Source: Desulfobacteraceae bacterium (lineage in GTDB: Bacteria; Desulfobacterota; Desulfobacteria; Desulfobacterales; Desulfobacteraceae). Taken from it: DNA of 13,789 nucleotides. Below, piece after piece: positions 6,831 through 13,789 of this stretch (its first letter is position 1; every line of letters begins with the position of its first letter). The notes beneath the pieces were generated by a model that was not told where the DNA came from, ran no database searches, and saw only the letters and a program-made list of their open reading frames with translations. The DNA lies in the NCBI GenBank assembly GCA_030638935.1, contig DAOWDR010000467.1:1-13789 (forward strand), in the 5' to 3' direction. The position numbers and the translations under genes are program-made.

Positions 6831-7604
6831 ATGAAAATTCTTTCCATTGACGATGTCTCTCTGGCCTTTGGCGGGTTAAACGTGTTGTCCAATGTCTCAT
6901 TTGATGTGAACAAGGGAGAGATATTTGCCATTATCGGACCCAATGGGGCCGGCAAAACATCCATATTGAATATTATCAGTGGCTTTTATCGCCCCGCCCA
7001 GGGGAGGGTTTCCTTTAACGACAATGATATCACCAGCCTTGCACCTGACAAGCGGGCAGCTCTAGGAATGGGCCGAACCTTCCAGAATATCGCCCTGTAC
7101 CACGGCATGTCCGTGATGGATAATATTAAACTTGGTGCCCATTCCCATTTGAAAACAGGTTTGATGTCAAGCCTTTTGTATTGGGGTTCCGCCCACAAAG
7201 AAGAGATGAAGCTGAGAAAAAAGATTGAAGAGGATATAATTGATTTTCTGGAGATTGAATCCATTCGCAAACAGCCGGTATCTTCTCTTGCCTATGGGTT
7301 GCAAAAACGGGTTGAACTGGCCCGGGCCCTTGCCATGCGGCCCCAGGTCCTTTTGATGGATGAACCAGTTGCCGGCATGAATGCCGAAGAAACCGAAGAC
7401 ATGGCACGGTTTATCCTGGATATTAAGGAAGAGCACAATATCACCATTGTTTTGATTGAGCATGATATGAAAATGGTTATGGATATCTCAGACCGGGTTC
7501 TGGTGGTCAACTTCGGCCAGGCACTTACCCAGGGAACACCTGGGGAGGTACAAAAACACCCTGAAGTCATCAAGGCATACCTGGGCCAGAAAAATGGCGA
7601 ATAA
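6831..7604 (+). CDS. livG: Liv/HAAT-type ABC transporter ATPase (LivG-like)
   Basis: This is one of the two cytoplasmic ATPases that power the importer encoded downstream. The 257 residues are normal for LivG. Visible motifs: Walker A GPNGAGKT (36-43), Q-loop GRTFQN (81-86), ABC signature SLAYGLQKRVE (152-162, the LivG-type variant with YGLQ instead of SGGQ), Walker B VLLMDE (173-178) and H-loop H211 in IEHDM. The C-terminal LivG segment GQALTQGTPGEVQKHPEVIKAYLG is present at about 229-252. The ATG is preceded by AAAGGAG at good spacing. It is the first gene of the operon, 24 bases ahead of livH; in E. coli the order is livKHMGF, so here livG has moved to the front. The substrate is likely not an amino acid, given the co-encoded CoA ligase. 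Confidence 0.95.
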   Translation: MKILSIDDVSLAFGGLNVLSNVSFDVNKGEIFAIIGPNGAGKTSILNIISGFYRPAQGRVSFNDNDITSLAPDKRAALGMGRTFQNIALYHGMSVMDNIKLGAHSHLKTGLMSSLLYWGSAHKEEMKLRKKIEEDIIDFLEIESIRKQPVSSLAYGLQKRVELARALAMRPQVLLMDEPVAGMNAEETEDMARFILDIKEEHNITIVLIEHDMKMVMDISDRVLVVNFGQALTQGTPGEVQKHPEVIKAYLGQKNGE

Positions 7605-7628
7605 CTAAACAACAAAGAAAGGATAAAA

Positions 7629-8513
7629 ATGGATATTTTCCTGCAACTGATTGCCAGCGGTTTTTTGGTCGGGGGAATATATGCCCTCATAGCGCTAGGG
7701 TTTGTACTCATCTATAAGGCCACCAACATCATTAATTTTGCCACGGGCGAATTCATGATGATCGGCGCCTATATTTTTTATTCTTTAATGGTCTATTTAA
7801 ATTTGTCCCCTTATATTGGGTTCCCTTTGGTCATCATCTGTGCCGCCTTGCTGGGCTCCCTGGTTGAACGCCTGATTTTAAGGCATATGCTGGGCCAGCC
7901 CAATATAAGTATCATCATGGTGACCATCGGTCTTAGTTCCATTTTACTGGGCCTGGCAGAAATGATTTGGGGATCCAGTTTCAGAAGTTTTCCTCCCCTG
8001 TTTCCCCGAAAACCCATTATTCTCGGGGAGATCGTGCTGCGCTCCAATCTTTTCTATGGATTTTTATTGGCCATGGCCGTGGTAATGGTTTTTTTGTTTG
8101 TGTTCAAGTATGCCAAAGTAGGGGTGGCAATGCGGGCCACTGCCAATGACCAGATCGCAGCTTTTTCCATGGGAATCAATGTGAAAACCATGTTCACCAT
8201 TTCCTGGGCCTTTGGTGCCATTGCCGCTTCTCTGGGCGGTATCATCGTCGGCAACATTGGTGGTGTCCAGCCGACCCTGGGGCATATCGGGCTGAAGATT
8301 TTTCCCATCGTTATCCTGGGAGGACTGGATTCCATTATAGGGGCCGTGATAGGGGGCTTCATGGTGGGTATTTTAGAAAATCTTGCAGGGGGCTATCTGG
8401 ACCCATATTTCCATGGGGGGGTCAAGGACCTTGCCCCCTTTGTGGTATTGATTTTCGTCCTATTGATCAAACCCTATGGCCTGTTCGGCACCAAAGAACT
8501 TGAAAGACTATAA
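7629..8513 (+). CDS. livH: Liv/HAAT-type ABC transporter permease (LivH-like)
   Basis: This is the first inner-membrane permease of the importer, 294 residues with about eight hydrophobic helices. The family-typical N-terminal block GGIYALIALGFVLIYKATN (about 15-33), followed by INFATGEFMMIGAY, identifies LivH. The cytoplasmic coupling region VGVAMRATANDQIAAFSMGIN and the downstream GGIIVGNIGG segment are also typical. The C-terminus ends in a KPYGLFG-like segment, as in most LivH proteins. AAAGGA lies five bases before the ATG. It pairs with LivM to form the membrane channel. Confidence 0.95.
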   Translation: MDIFLQLIASGFLVGGIYALIALGFVLIYKATNIINFATGEFMMIGAYIFYSLMVYLNLSPYIGFPLVIICAALLGSLVERLILRHMLGQPNISIIMVTIGLSSILLGLAEMIWGSSFRSFPPLFPRKPIILGEIVLRSNLFYGFLLAMAVVMVFLFVFKYAKVGVAMRATANDQIAAFSMGINVKTMFTISWAFGAIAASLGGIIVGNIGGVQPTLGHIGLKIFPIVILGGLDSIIGAVIGGFMVGILENLAGGYLDPYFHGGVKDLAPFVVLIFVLLIKPYGLFGTKELERL

Positions 8514-8544
8514 CCAGGCACTACTTTAACAGGAGCTTTTATCC

Positions 8545-9588
8545 ATGCGCATTGGAGATTTTAAGGAAACATACGCATCAGACCAGGCTGTTTTTGTAAA
8601 TTCCACCTCCCGTTTCTGGCTTGGAGTTCTCCTGGCCCTGTTGCTCATTTTTCCCTTTGTTGCCGGGGATTATCTGCTGTTCATGGCCAATCTTGTCGGC
8701 ATCACCATCATCGGGGCCGTGGGACTGAATATCCTCACAGGTTTTGCCGGGCAAATATCCCTTGGTCATGCGGCATTCATTGGGGTGGGCGGGTATACAG
8801 CTGCCATTTTATCCACCCGGTTTAACCTGCCCTTTCTGGTCTGCCTTCCCCTGTCAGGGATGATGTCTGCCTGTTTTGGTATTATTGTGGGCGGACCCTC
8901 TTTGAGACTCAAAGGCCTGTATCTTTGTATTGCCACCCTGTCGGCCCAATTGATCCTTGAGTTTGTCTTTGTCCATTGGGAATCAATGACCGGGGGGATA
9001 CGGGGTATTAGTATTTCTCCGCCGGAGATTTTTGGATTGGTGCTGGACAATGATTTTAAATTTTATTTTCTCACCCTGGGTATGGTGATCCTCTGTGTGA
9101 CTGCTGCCAGGAATCTGTTTCGCACCCGGGTGGGCCGGGCCTTTATCGCCATCAGAGACCGGGATATCTCGGCCGAGCTCATGGGCATCAGCCTTTTGCG
9201 CTATAAAACCTATGCCTTTGCCGTCAGCTCTTTCATGGCTGGCATAGCAGGATGTCTTTGGGTGAATTTTTTAAAAACCATCACCCCGGAGCATTTTCCC
9301 CTGCTGGAAAGTGTCAGATATCTTGCCATGATAATTGTGGGGGGCATGGGAAGTGTCCTGGGATCCATATTCGGCGCCCTGTTCATGACCATCGTGCCCG
9401 AGGCCATCAAGAGCCTTCTCGGTCTGCTGGTGGATATCTTTCCCACTGCCATGAGTTTTTTATTCCCCTTGCAGCAGGTCATATTCGGATTGCTGATTGT
9501 CATGTTTTTGGTGTTTGAGCCCCATGGCCTGGCCGAGATCTGGAGACGGATCAAAAATCATTTCCACCTTTGGCCCTTTGAACACTAG
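8545..9588 (+). CDS. livM: Liv/HAAT-type ABC transporter permease (LivM-like)
   Basis: This is the second inner-membrane permease, 347 residues, starting 31 bases after livH with CAGGAG nine bases before the ATG. After a hydrophilic N-terminus of about 25 residues come the LivM hallmark blocks LNILTGFAGQISLGHAAFIG (about 62-81) and GPSLRLKGLYLCIATL (about 116-131). The coupling-loop region GRAFIAIRDRDISAELMGI lies at about 193-211. The C-terminal FEPHGLAEIWRRIK is typical. It is intact and of family length. Confidence 0.95.
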   Translation: MRIGDFKETYASDQAVFVNSTSRFWLGVLLALLLIFPFVAGDYLLFMANLVGITIIGAVGLNILTGFAGQISLGHAAFIGVGGYTAAILSTRFNLPFLVCLPLSGMMSACFGIIVGGPSLRLKGLYLCIATLSAQLILEFVFVHWESMTGGIRGISISPPEIFGLVLDNDFKFYFLTLGMVILCVTAARNLFRTRVGRAFIAIRDRDISAELMGISLLRYKTYAFAVSSFMAGIAGCLWVNFLKTITPEHFPLLESVRYLAMIIVGGMGSVLGSIFGALFMTIVPEAIKSLLGLLVDIFPTAMSFLFPLQQVIFGLLIVMFLVFEPHGLAEIWRRIKNHFHLWPFEH

Positions 9589-9657
9589 GGTATTTTTTTA
9601 CCATGAAAACCATGAAATAAATATTTTTTTAACCCTGCAACCATATAAGGAGTGATC

Positions 9658-10839
9658 ATGAAAAAAAGTATTGTTTTAACCGTGGCTCTTGGTTTATCGA
9701 TGTTGTTAGGCCTGGGACTCGCTTTTGCTGGAGAAGAGATAAAAGTTGAGGCAGGCCAGCCCATTACCGGGCGGTTTGCCTTTGCCGGCAAGCACATTAA
9801 CCAGGGTCTTATGGATTCTCTGGGCTATGCCAATGAACAGGGCGGTGTGGGGGGTAAAAATTTTAAATATATTTATGAGGACACTGGATATGATCTCAAG
9901 CGTGCCATTGCCTCCTTTAAAAAAATTATGGCCAAGGAGAATCCTCCCATGATGTATGGCGAATCTACAGGGGTGGGCAAAGCCATGGCCCAGGAAATCA
10001 ACTCCCGGTATCACGTGCTCTATGGGTCCACCAGTTTTTCAGAAGAATTGAGTGACCGGAGTAAAAATCCCTATATCTTTGTCAGCGGTCCCACCTATTC
10101 CCAGCAGTTTGGGGTTCTGTTAAAATATATTGCAGACCAGCCGCAAAAAAACAATAAACCCCATAGGGTTGCCTTTTTCTACAGTGACACGGAATTTGGC
10201 CGTGACCCCATCCCCTATGCCAGGAAACTGGCCAAGGAACTGGGTATTGAGGTGGTGGCCGAAGAGGTCACAAAGGTCGGGGCAGTGGACATTACCAGCC
10301 AGCTTCTGGATTTGAAACGCAATAAGCCGGATTATTGTATCTTCCAGGGATATGTGGTGCCACCCATCCCGGAAGTCATCAGGGGAGCCAAGGACTTTGG
10401 TCTGGATATCACCTTTATGGGAACCTTCTGGGCCATGAGCAAGATGCTCCTGGACAAGCTGGGTCCCGATGCCGAAGGATACATGGGGGTCTCTCCCTAT
10501 TCCTATTGGTACATGGATGAGGTACCAATGATCCGGGCCATGCATGCCTATTCCAAAAAACATCACCCTGATGTGGACTATCGTCCCAACTCCTATATGC
10601 AGGGATGGTTCACGGGCATGGTTTATGTGAAATTATCCAAAATGTGTGATGAAGCAGGGCTTCCCATCACCGGGGAAAATCTTAAAAATATGATTCCCAG
10701 GGTTGAGAACTGGGATACCGGTGGTCTCAACGGTGTGGTCAGCTTTACCAATTCAAATGCCACTGCCACGGGAAAGGTTTACAAGGCCCAAAATGGCAAA
10801 TTTGTTGCTGCTTCCGACTGGATTCGTCTGGACGATTAA
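9658..10839 (+). CDS. Periplasmic substrate-binding protein of the Liv-type importer (Peripla_BP_6)
   Basis: This 393-residue type I periplasmic binding protein delivers substrate to LivHM. The ATG at 9658 has AAGGAG five bases upstream; the GTG at 9652 overlaps that signal and is rejected. The signal peptide is clear (MKKS, hydrophobic 5-21, likely cut after AFA at 24). No Cys follows, so the mature protein is probably soluble. The mature part opens with GQPITGRFAFAGKHINQG, the typical strand-loop of the family. It continues with YEDTGYD, a YGESTGVGKA segment near the ligand cleft, VAFFYSDTEFGRDP and a second lobe. It differs from textbook LivK in the cleft-proximal segments, and the associated ligase suggests a carboxylic acid ligand. 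It lies 69 bases after livM; an RNA hairpin follows the gene. Confidence 0.92.
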   Translation: MKKSIVLTVALGLSMLLGLGLAFAGEEIKVEAGQPITGRFAFAGKHINQGLMDSLGYANEQGGVGGKNFKYIYEDTGYDLKRAIASFKKIMAKENPPMMYGESTGVGKAMAQEINSRYHVLYGSTSFSEELSDRSKNPYIFVSGPTYSQQFGVLLKYIADQPQKNNKPHRVAFFYSDTEFGRDPIPYARKLAKELGIEVVAEEVTKVGAVDITSQLLDLKRNKPDYCIFQGYVVPPIPEVIRGAKDFGLDITFMGTFWAMSKMLLDKLGPDAEGYMGVSPYSYWYMDEVPMIRAMHAYSKKHHPDVDYRPNSYMQGWFTGMVYVKLSKMCDEAGLPITGENLKNMIPRVENWDTGGLNGVVSFTNSNATATGKVYKAQNGKFVAASDWIRLDD

Positions 10840-10906
10840 ATCGGCGAATAAACAAGTTGAGTACAACGGTTGAAAGAAGCAATTGATTAAAAATGACAGC
10901 CCTGGA

Positions 10907-10924
10907 CCGGGCAGCTTTGCCCGG
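10907..10924 (+). other. Intercistronic GC-rich stem-loop after the binding-protein gene
   Basis: CCGGGCA (10907-10913) and TGCCCGG (10918-10924) form a perfect 7-bp stem with a GCTT loop. The stem could extend by two GG/CC pairs beyond an A-C mismatch. No T-run follows, so it is not an efficient rho-independent terminator. In operons with a highly expressed binding protein, such a hairpin often protects the upstream mRNA from 3' exonucleases, so the binding protein is made in excess of the ATPases. That role is inferred from position. The surrounding 10840-10969 region holds no gene. Confidence 0.55.
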
Positions 10925-10969
10925 CCCCGGGATTACTAAGGTTTGCAAAATCAGTTAATTAGGGGAGGT

Positions 10970-11776
10970 ATGGTGTCGGCAATTCTGGAAGTAAACAACC
11001 TGGAGGTGCTTTACAATAATATCATCCTGGTGCTCAAGGGGCTTTCCCTTAAGGTGGAAAAGGGGACCATTGTGGCTTTGCTCGGCTCCAATGGGGCTGG
11101 CAAGTCCACCACCCTGAAAGCCATAAGCGGATTTTTGCCCCTGGAGGATGGAGCCATCACCGACGGCAGTATCCTGTATCAAGGAGAGTTGTTGTCAAAT
11201 CTTGCCCCCCACAAGATTGTGCAAAAGGGTATCTTCCAGGTCATGGAGGGCCGAAGGGTATTTGAAGATCTGACGGTTGAAGAAAACCTGATCTGCGGTG
11301 CCTATACCCAGAAAGACCGGGGGAAGATTGCAAGGGGCCTGGACAAGTGTTTCCAATATTTCCCCATCCTAAAGGGAAGGTACAAAAGGCTGGCAGGATA
11401 TCTGAGCGGCGGAGAACAGCAGATGCTGGTTATCAGCCGGGCCCTGCTGGCAACCCCCACCCTGATGATGCTGGATGAACCCTCAATGGGCCTTGCCCCC
11501 ATGCTTGTGGAGGAAATTTTTGAGATCATCCGAAAAATAAATGAAAACGAGGGAACCGCCATTCTGCTGGTGGAGCAGAATGCCAGGATGGCCCTGGACA
11601 TAAGTGCCTATGGGTATATCATGGAAAATGGCAGGATAGTGCTGGACGGGCCAAAGGATCTGTTGCTTGGGGACAGGGATGTCCAGGAATTTTATCTTGG
11701 CATGGGCCATGGGGGCGAAGAGGCCAGCTACCGCAAGGTGAAACATTACAAGCGGAGGAAAAGATGGTTGAGCTGA
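10970..11776 (+). CDS. livF: Liv/HAAT-type ABC transporter ATPase (LivF-like) with basic C-terminal tail
   Basis: This is the second cytoplasmic ATPase of the importer, 268 residues from the ATG at 10970. AGGGGAGG lies directly ahead; a GTG at 10973 has better spacing and would remove one residue. A TTG at 10943 has no such signal. Motifs: Walker A GSNGAGKS (39-46), Q-loop GIFQVMEGRR (87-96), signature YLSGGEQQML (144-153), Walker B LMMLDE (165-170), and VEQN (201-204) where LivF proteins carry Gln instead of the H-loop His. The usual LivF core ends near residue 247 (FYLGMG). An extra tail of about 20 residues ending HYKRRKRWLS is strongly basic. The last 13 bases overlap the acyl-CoA synthetase gene, and its ribosome-binding site lies inside the tail codons. 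Confidence 0.94.
   Translation: MVSAILEVNNLEVLYNNIILVLKGLSLKVEKGTIVALLGSNGAGKSTTLKAISGFLPLEDGAITDGSILYQGELLSNLAPHKIVQKGIFQVMEGRRVFEDLTVEENLICGAYTQKDRGKIARGLDKCFQYFPILKGRYKRLAGYLSGGEQQMLVISRALLATPTLMMLDEPSMGLAPMLVEEIFEIIRKINENEGTAILLVEQNARMALDISAYGYIMENGRIVLDGPKDLLLGDRDVQEFYLGMGHGGEEASYRKVKHYKRRKRWLS
11751..11766 (+). promoter_or_regulatory. Ribosome-binding site of the acyl-CoA synthetase, embedded in livF
   Basis: GGAGG followed by AAAAG and the ATG at 11764 lies within the codons for the basic LivF tail. It fixes the ligase start and implies coupled translation of the two genes. Confidence 0.7.
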
Positions 11777-13575
11777 CAAACAAAACTTTGCCCCGGGTAT
11801 TTCTGGACCGGGTAGGGGAATGCGGTGACGAGGTGGCCCTGCGGGAAAAGGATTTCGGGATATGGCAAAGCATCACCTGGAACCAGTATCTTGGCCATGT
11901 CAAAGATTTTGCCCTGGGGCTTTCATCTCTGGGGTTTGGCCGGGGGGATCATCTGGCCATTATCAGTGAAAACTGCAAGGAATGGCTCTATGCCGATCTG
12001 GCTTGTATCAGCCTCGGGGGGGTCACCCTGGGGGTATATCCCACCAGCCCCTATCCTGAAGTTAAATATGTGGTTCATCATTCAGACTCTGTCATGGTTA
12101 TCTGCGAGGACCAGGAACAGACAGACAAAATTCTTGAGGTGATTGATGAGTTGCCCTGCCTGAAAAAAATTATTGTCCAGGACATGAAGGGGAGGCGTAA
12201 TTATCCAAAGGAGATGATTCTTTCCTTCAAAGAGGTGGAGGATCTTGGCCGGCAACTGGCAAAGACAAACCCTTATCTGTTTTTGGAAGAAATTAAAAAA
12301 GGTGATCCAGAAGATGTATGTATCATGATCTACACTTCGGGCACCACTGGGCCGCCCAAGGGCGCCATGGTCAACCACAGGAATGTGGAAGCCACTACCC
12401 GGGCTGCTGCCCTGGCCATGGAGGTGACCCGTGGGGACAGTGTTGTCTCCTATCTGCCCCTGTGTCACGTGGCAGAACAGATTTTCAGTCTCTACCTGCC
12501 CCTGTTCATTGGGAATACTGTTAATTTTGCCGAGAGTATTGCCACCATCCAGAATGATTTAAGGGAGATTGCCCCCACTCTGTTTTTAGGGGTGCCCAGG
12601 ATCTGGGAGAAGCTCCACAGCTCCATTACCATCAACATCCAGGACTCCGGTCCGATAAAACAATGGGTGTATAAACATTGCATGGCCATTGGTTATAAAA
12701 AGGCCCGCCTGGGCCTTGGCAACCAAAAAATCGGGGCTGGGCTAAAATTAGCCGGCTGGTTGGGATACTGGCTGATGTTTAGGGCCCTGCAAAATTATAT
12801 CGGCCTTCGAAAGTCCCGGCTGAGCCTGTCTGCTGCAGCCAAGGTCAGCCCCGAGGAACTCCTGTTCTTCCACGCTCTGGGGCTCCCGGTCAAGGAAGGA
12901 TACGGCATGACCGAGTGCACAGGTCTTTCCTTTATTCACATGGAAGATGACATTCGTCTTGGCACCGTGGGAAAACCTATCTCCTGCATTGAATATAAAC
13001 TGGCTCCCGACGGGGAGCTGATGAAAAAAGGTCCCTCTATTTTTGTGGGCTATTACAAGAACCCTGGGGCCACGGCAAAAACCATCATCAATGGCTGGCT
13101 CATGACCGAAGACATTGCCACGGTGGATCAGGACGGCCATGTCTCCATTGTGGACCGGAAAAAGGATATCCTAATCACATCCGGCGGGAAAAACATTGCC
13201 CCCTCCCTCATTGAAAACGAACTCAAGGTCAGCCCTTATATCAAGGAGGCCATTGTGCTGGGGGACGGGAAAAAATTTATCTCCGCCCTGATCCAGATTG
13301 AGTTTGAAAATGTGGGCAAATGGGCCACCACCCGGCAACTTGCCTATACTACCTTTAAATCCTTGTCAATGATGCCCGAGGTAAAAGCCTTGATACAAGA
13401 GGCAGTTGACACAAGCAATGCCAAGTTTGCCCGGGTGGAAAACATCAGGAAATTTATGCTGCTGACCAAGGAACTGGACCATGATGACAATGAGATGACC
13501 GCCACCATGAAAGTCAGGCGGGCCACCATTTATAAAAAATTTGCCAGGGAAATTGAGATGATTTATGATGTATAG
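11764..13575 (+). CDS. AMP-forming acyl-CoA synthetase, long-chain (FAA1-like) type
   Basis: This 603-residue cytoplasmic or membrane-associated ANL enzyme converts a carboxylic acid, ATP and CoA to acyl-CoA, AMP and PPi. Motifs: P-loop YTSGTTGPPKG (190-200), SYLPLCHVAEQI (229-240, typical of long-chain FAA1/ACSBG-type enzymes), LGVPRIWEKL (275-284), GYGMTE (379-384), the MTEDIATVDQDG block with D450, and VDRKKDILITSGGKNIAPS (463-481) with R465. A C-terminal TATMKVRR has K583 as the likely adenylation Lys. All core motifs are present, so it should be active. The long-chain resemblance is by family; real substrates could be fatty, branched or aryl acids. It overlaps livF by 13 bases and closes the importer operon, which suggests activation of the imported acid. 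Confidence 0.93.
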   Translation: MVELTNKTLPRVFLDRVGECGDEVALREKDFGIWQSITWNQYLGHVKDFALGLSSLGFGRGDHLAIISENCKEWLYADLACISLGGVTLGVYPTSPYPEVKYVVHHSDSVMVICEDQEQTDKILEVIDELPCLKKIIVQDMKGRRNYPKEMILSFKEVEDLGRQLAKTNPYLFLEEIKKGDPEDVCIMIYTSGTTGPPKGAMVNHRNVEATTRAAALAMEVTRGDSVVSYLPLCHVAEQIFSLYLPLFIGNTVNFAESIATIQNDLREIAPTLFLGVPRIWEKLHSSITINIQDSGPIKQWVYKHCMAIGYKKARLGLGNQKIGAGLKLAGWLGYWLMFRALQNYIGLRKSRLSLSAAAKVSPEELLFFHALGLPVKEGYGMTECTGLSFIHMEDDIRLGTVGKPISCIEYKLAPDGELMKKGPSIFVGYYKNPGATAKTIINGWLMTEDIATVDQDGHVSIVDRKKDILITSGGKNIAPSLIENELKVSPYIKEAIVLGDGKKFISALIQIEFENVGKWATTRQLAYTTFKSLSMMPEVKALIQEAVDTSNAKFARVENIRKFMLLTKELDHDDNEMTATMKVRRATIYKKFAREIEMIYDV

Positions 13576-13621
13576 CACCACGGAACTATTAATAGCTGCC
13601 GTCGTGATTCAGGGCCTTTTT
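13576..13621. terminator. Possible terminator-like hairpin between convergent genes
   Basis: CACCACGG (13576-13583) can pair with CCGTCGTG (13599-13606) with one C-C mismatch. The loop contains a perfect palindrome, CTATTAATAG (13586-13595). A run of five T lies about ten bases further on (13617-13621), too far for a classical terminator. Position right after the ligase stop and before a convergent gene end fits transcription termination, but the structure is weak. Confidence 0.3.
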
Positions 13622-13637
13622 CCAGGAATGAACAGGG

Positions 13638-13789
13638 TTAGATCTTAAAGTATTCATCCAGCATCGGCTGGAGTTTTTTCCGGGATATTCCAAGATTTCC
13701 CTGCCTGTAAAAGGAAATTTTTCCTTCCAGGCATGGCTTCTGGGAGTGGATATCCAGCAGGGAAAGGTCCAGGCCTTTTTCCTGTAAAA
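13638..13789 (-). CDS. Unrecognised protein, C-terminal 49 residues, truncated by window edge
   Basis: On the minus strand a frame enters from the window edge and runs 49 codons to a TAA (13638-13640), ending RKKLQPMLDEYFKI. The visible part starts LQEKGLDLSLLDIHSQ and contains YRQGNLGISRKKL, somewhat like a short helix-turn-helix (GISRKKLQPML). The stretch is too short to name a family. Support for coding: the frame is open to the edge, the composition resembles neighbouring genes, and it sits convergent to the ligase with a 62-base gap. Confidence 0.6.
   Translation of the reverse strand, partial: LQEKGLDLSLLDIHSQKPCLEGKISFYRQGNLGISRKKLQPMLDEYFKI

Noticed and set aside
9602..9619. Micro-ORF (MKTMK) between livM and the binding-protein gene
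   Set aside because: Five codons with no ribosome-binding site, no conserved feature and no adjacent attenuator structure.
1..13789. CRISPR arrays, insertion sequences, phage or defence genes
   Set aside because: No regularly spaced repeats, transposase or integrase motifs, or terminal inverted repeats were seen on either strand.

Overview
The window looks like a chromosomal segment of a Gram-negative, mid-GC, metabolically versatile anaerobe. A Desulfobacteraceae-type sulfate reducer (Desulfobacterota) is my best guess, from general resemblance of the proteins and from the pairing of a Liv-type ABC operon with an acyl-CoA ligase. No rRNA, tRNA or other taxonomic marker is present, so this placement is inference.

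Layout. (1) 1-698, plus: the 3' end of a hybrid sensor kinase (ATPase domain plus receiver), cut by the window edge and clearly AT-richer than the rest. (2) 725-about 1417, minus: an exported staphylococcal-nuclease-like protein with a C-terminal Ada-type cysteine motif. (3) 1590-2627, minus: an exported ApbE-type FAD:protein FMN transferase. (4) 2628-2849: a divergent intergenic region with a good sigma-70-like promoter on each strand. (5) 2850-6657, plus: an apparent operon of an MFS transporter, a membrane histidine kinase with two tandem Cache sensor domains, and a NarL/LuxR-family response regulator. The transporter and kinase genes overlap in an ATGA. (6) 6658-6830: a spacer with a 13-bp tandem duplication and a 9-bp-stem inverted repeat. 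(7) 6831-13575, plus: a six-gene operon of livG, livH, livM, substrate-binding protein, livF and a long-chain-type acyl-CoA synthetase; livF and the ligase overlap by 13 bases. (8) 13638-13789, minus: the 3' end of an unrecognised convergent gene.

How the genes may work together. The last operon encodes a complete Liv/HAAT-type importer: two permeases, two ATPases and a periplasmic binding protein. It is translationally linked to an AMP-forming CoA ligase. The simplest reading is uptake of a carboxylic acid (fatty, branched or aromatic) followed by activation to its CoA thioester, rather than amino-acid uptake. The upstream operon pairs a transporter with a Cache-domain two-component system of the type that senses small extracytoplasmic ligands such as carboxylates. 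Its regulator gene lies just before the spacer leading into the liv operon, so it may control that operon, itself, or both. Nothing in the sequence proves either link.

I see no CRISPR array, insertion sequence, tRNA, rRNA, riboswitch or integrase. The most unusual items are the nuclease/Ada-motif fusion, the importer/ligase coupling with a basic LivF tail, the duplicated Cache sensor, and the inverted repeat ahead of livG.
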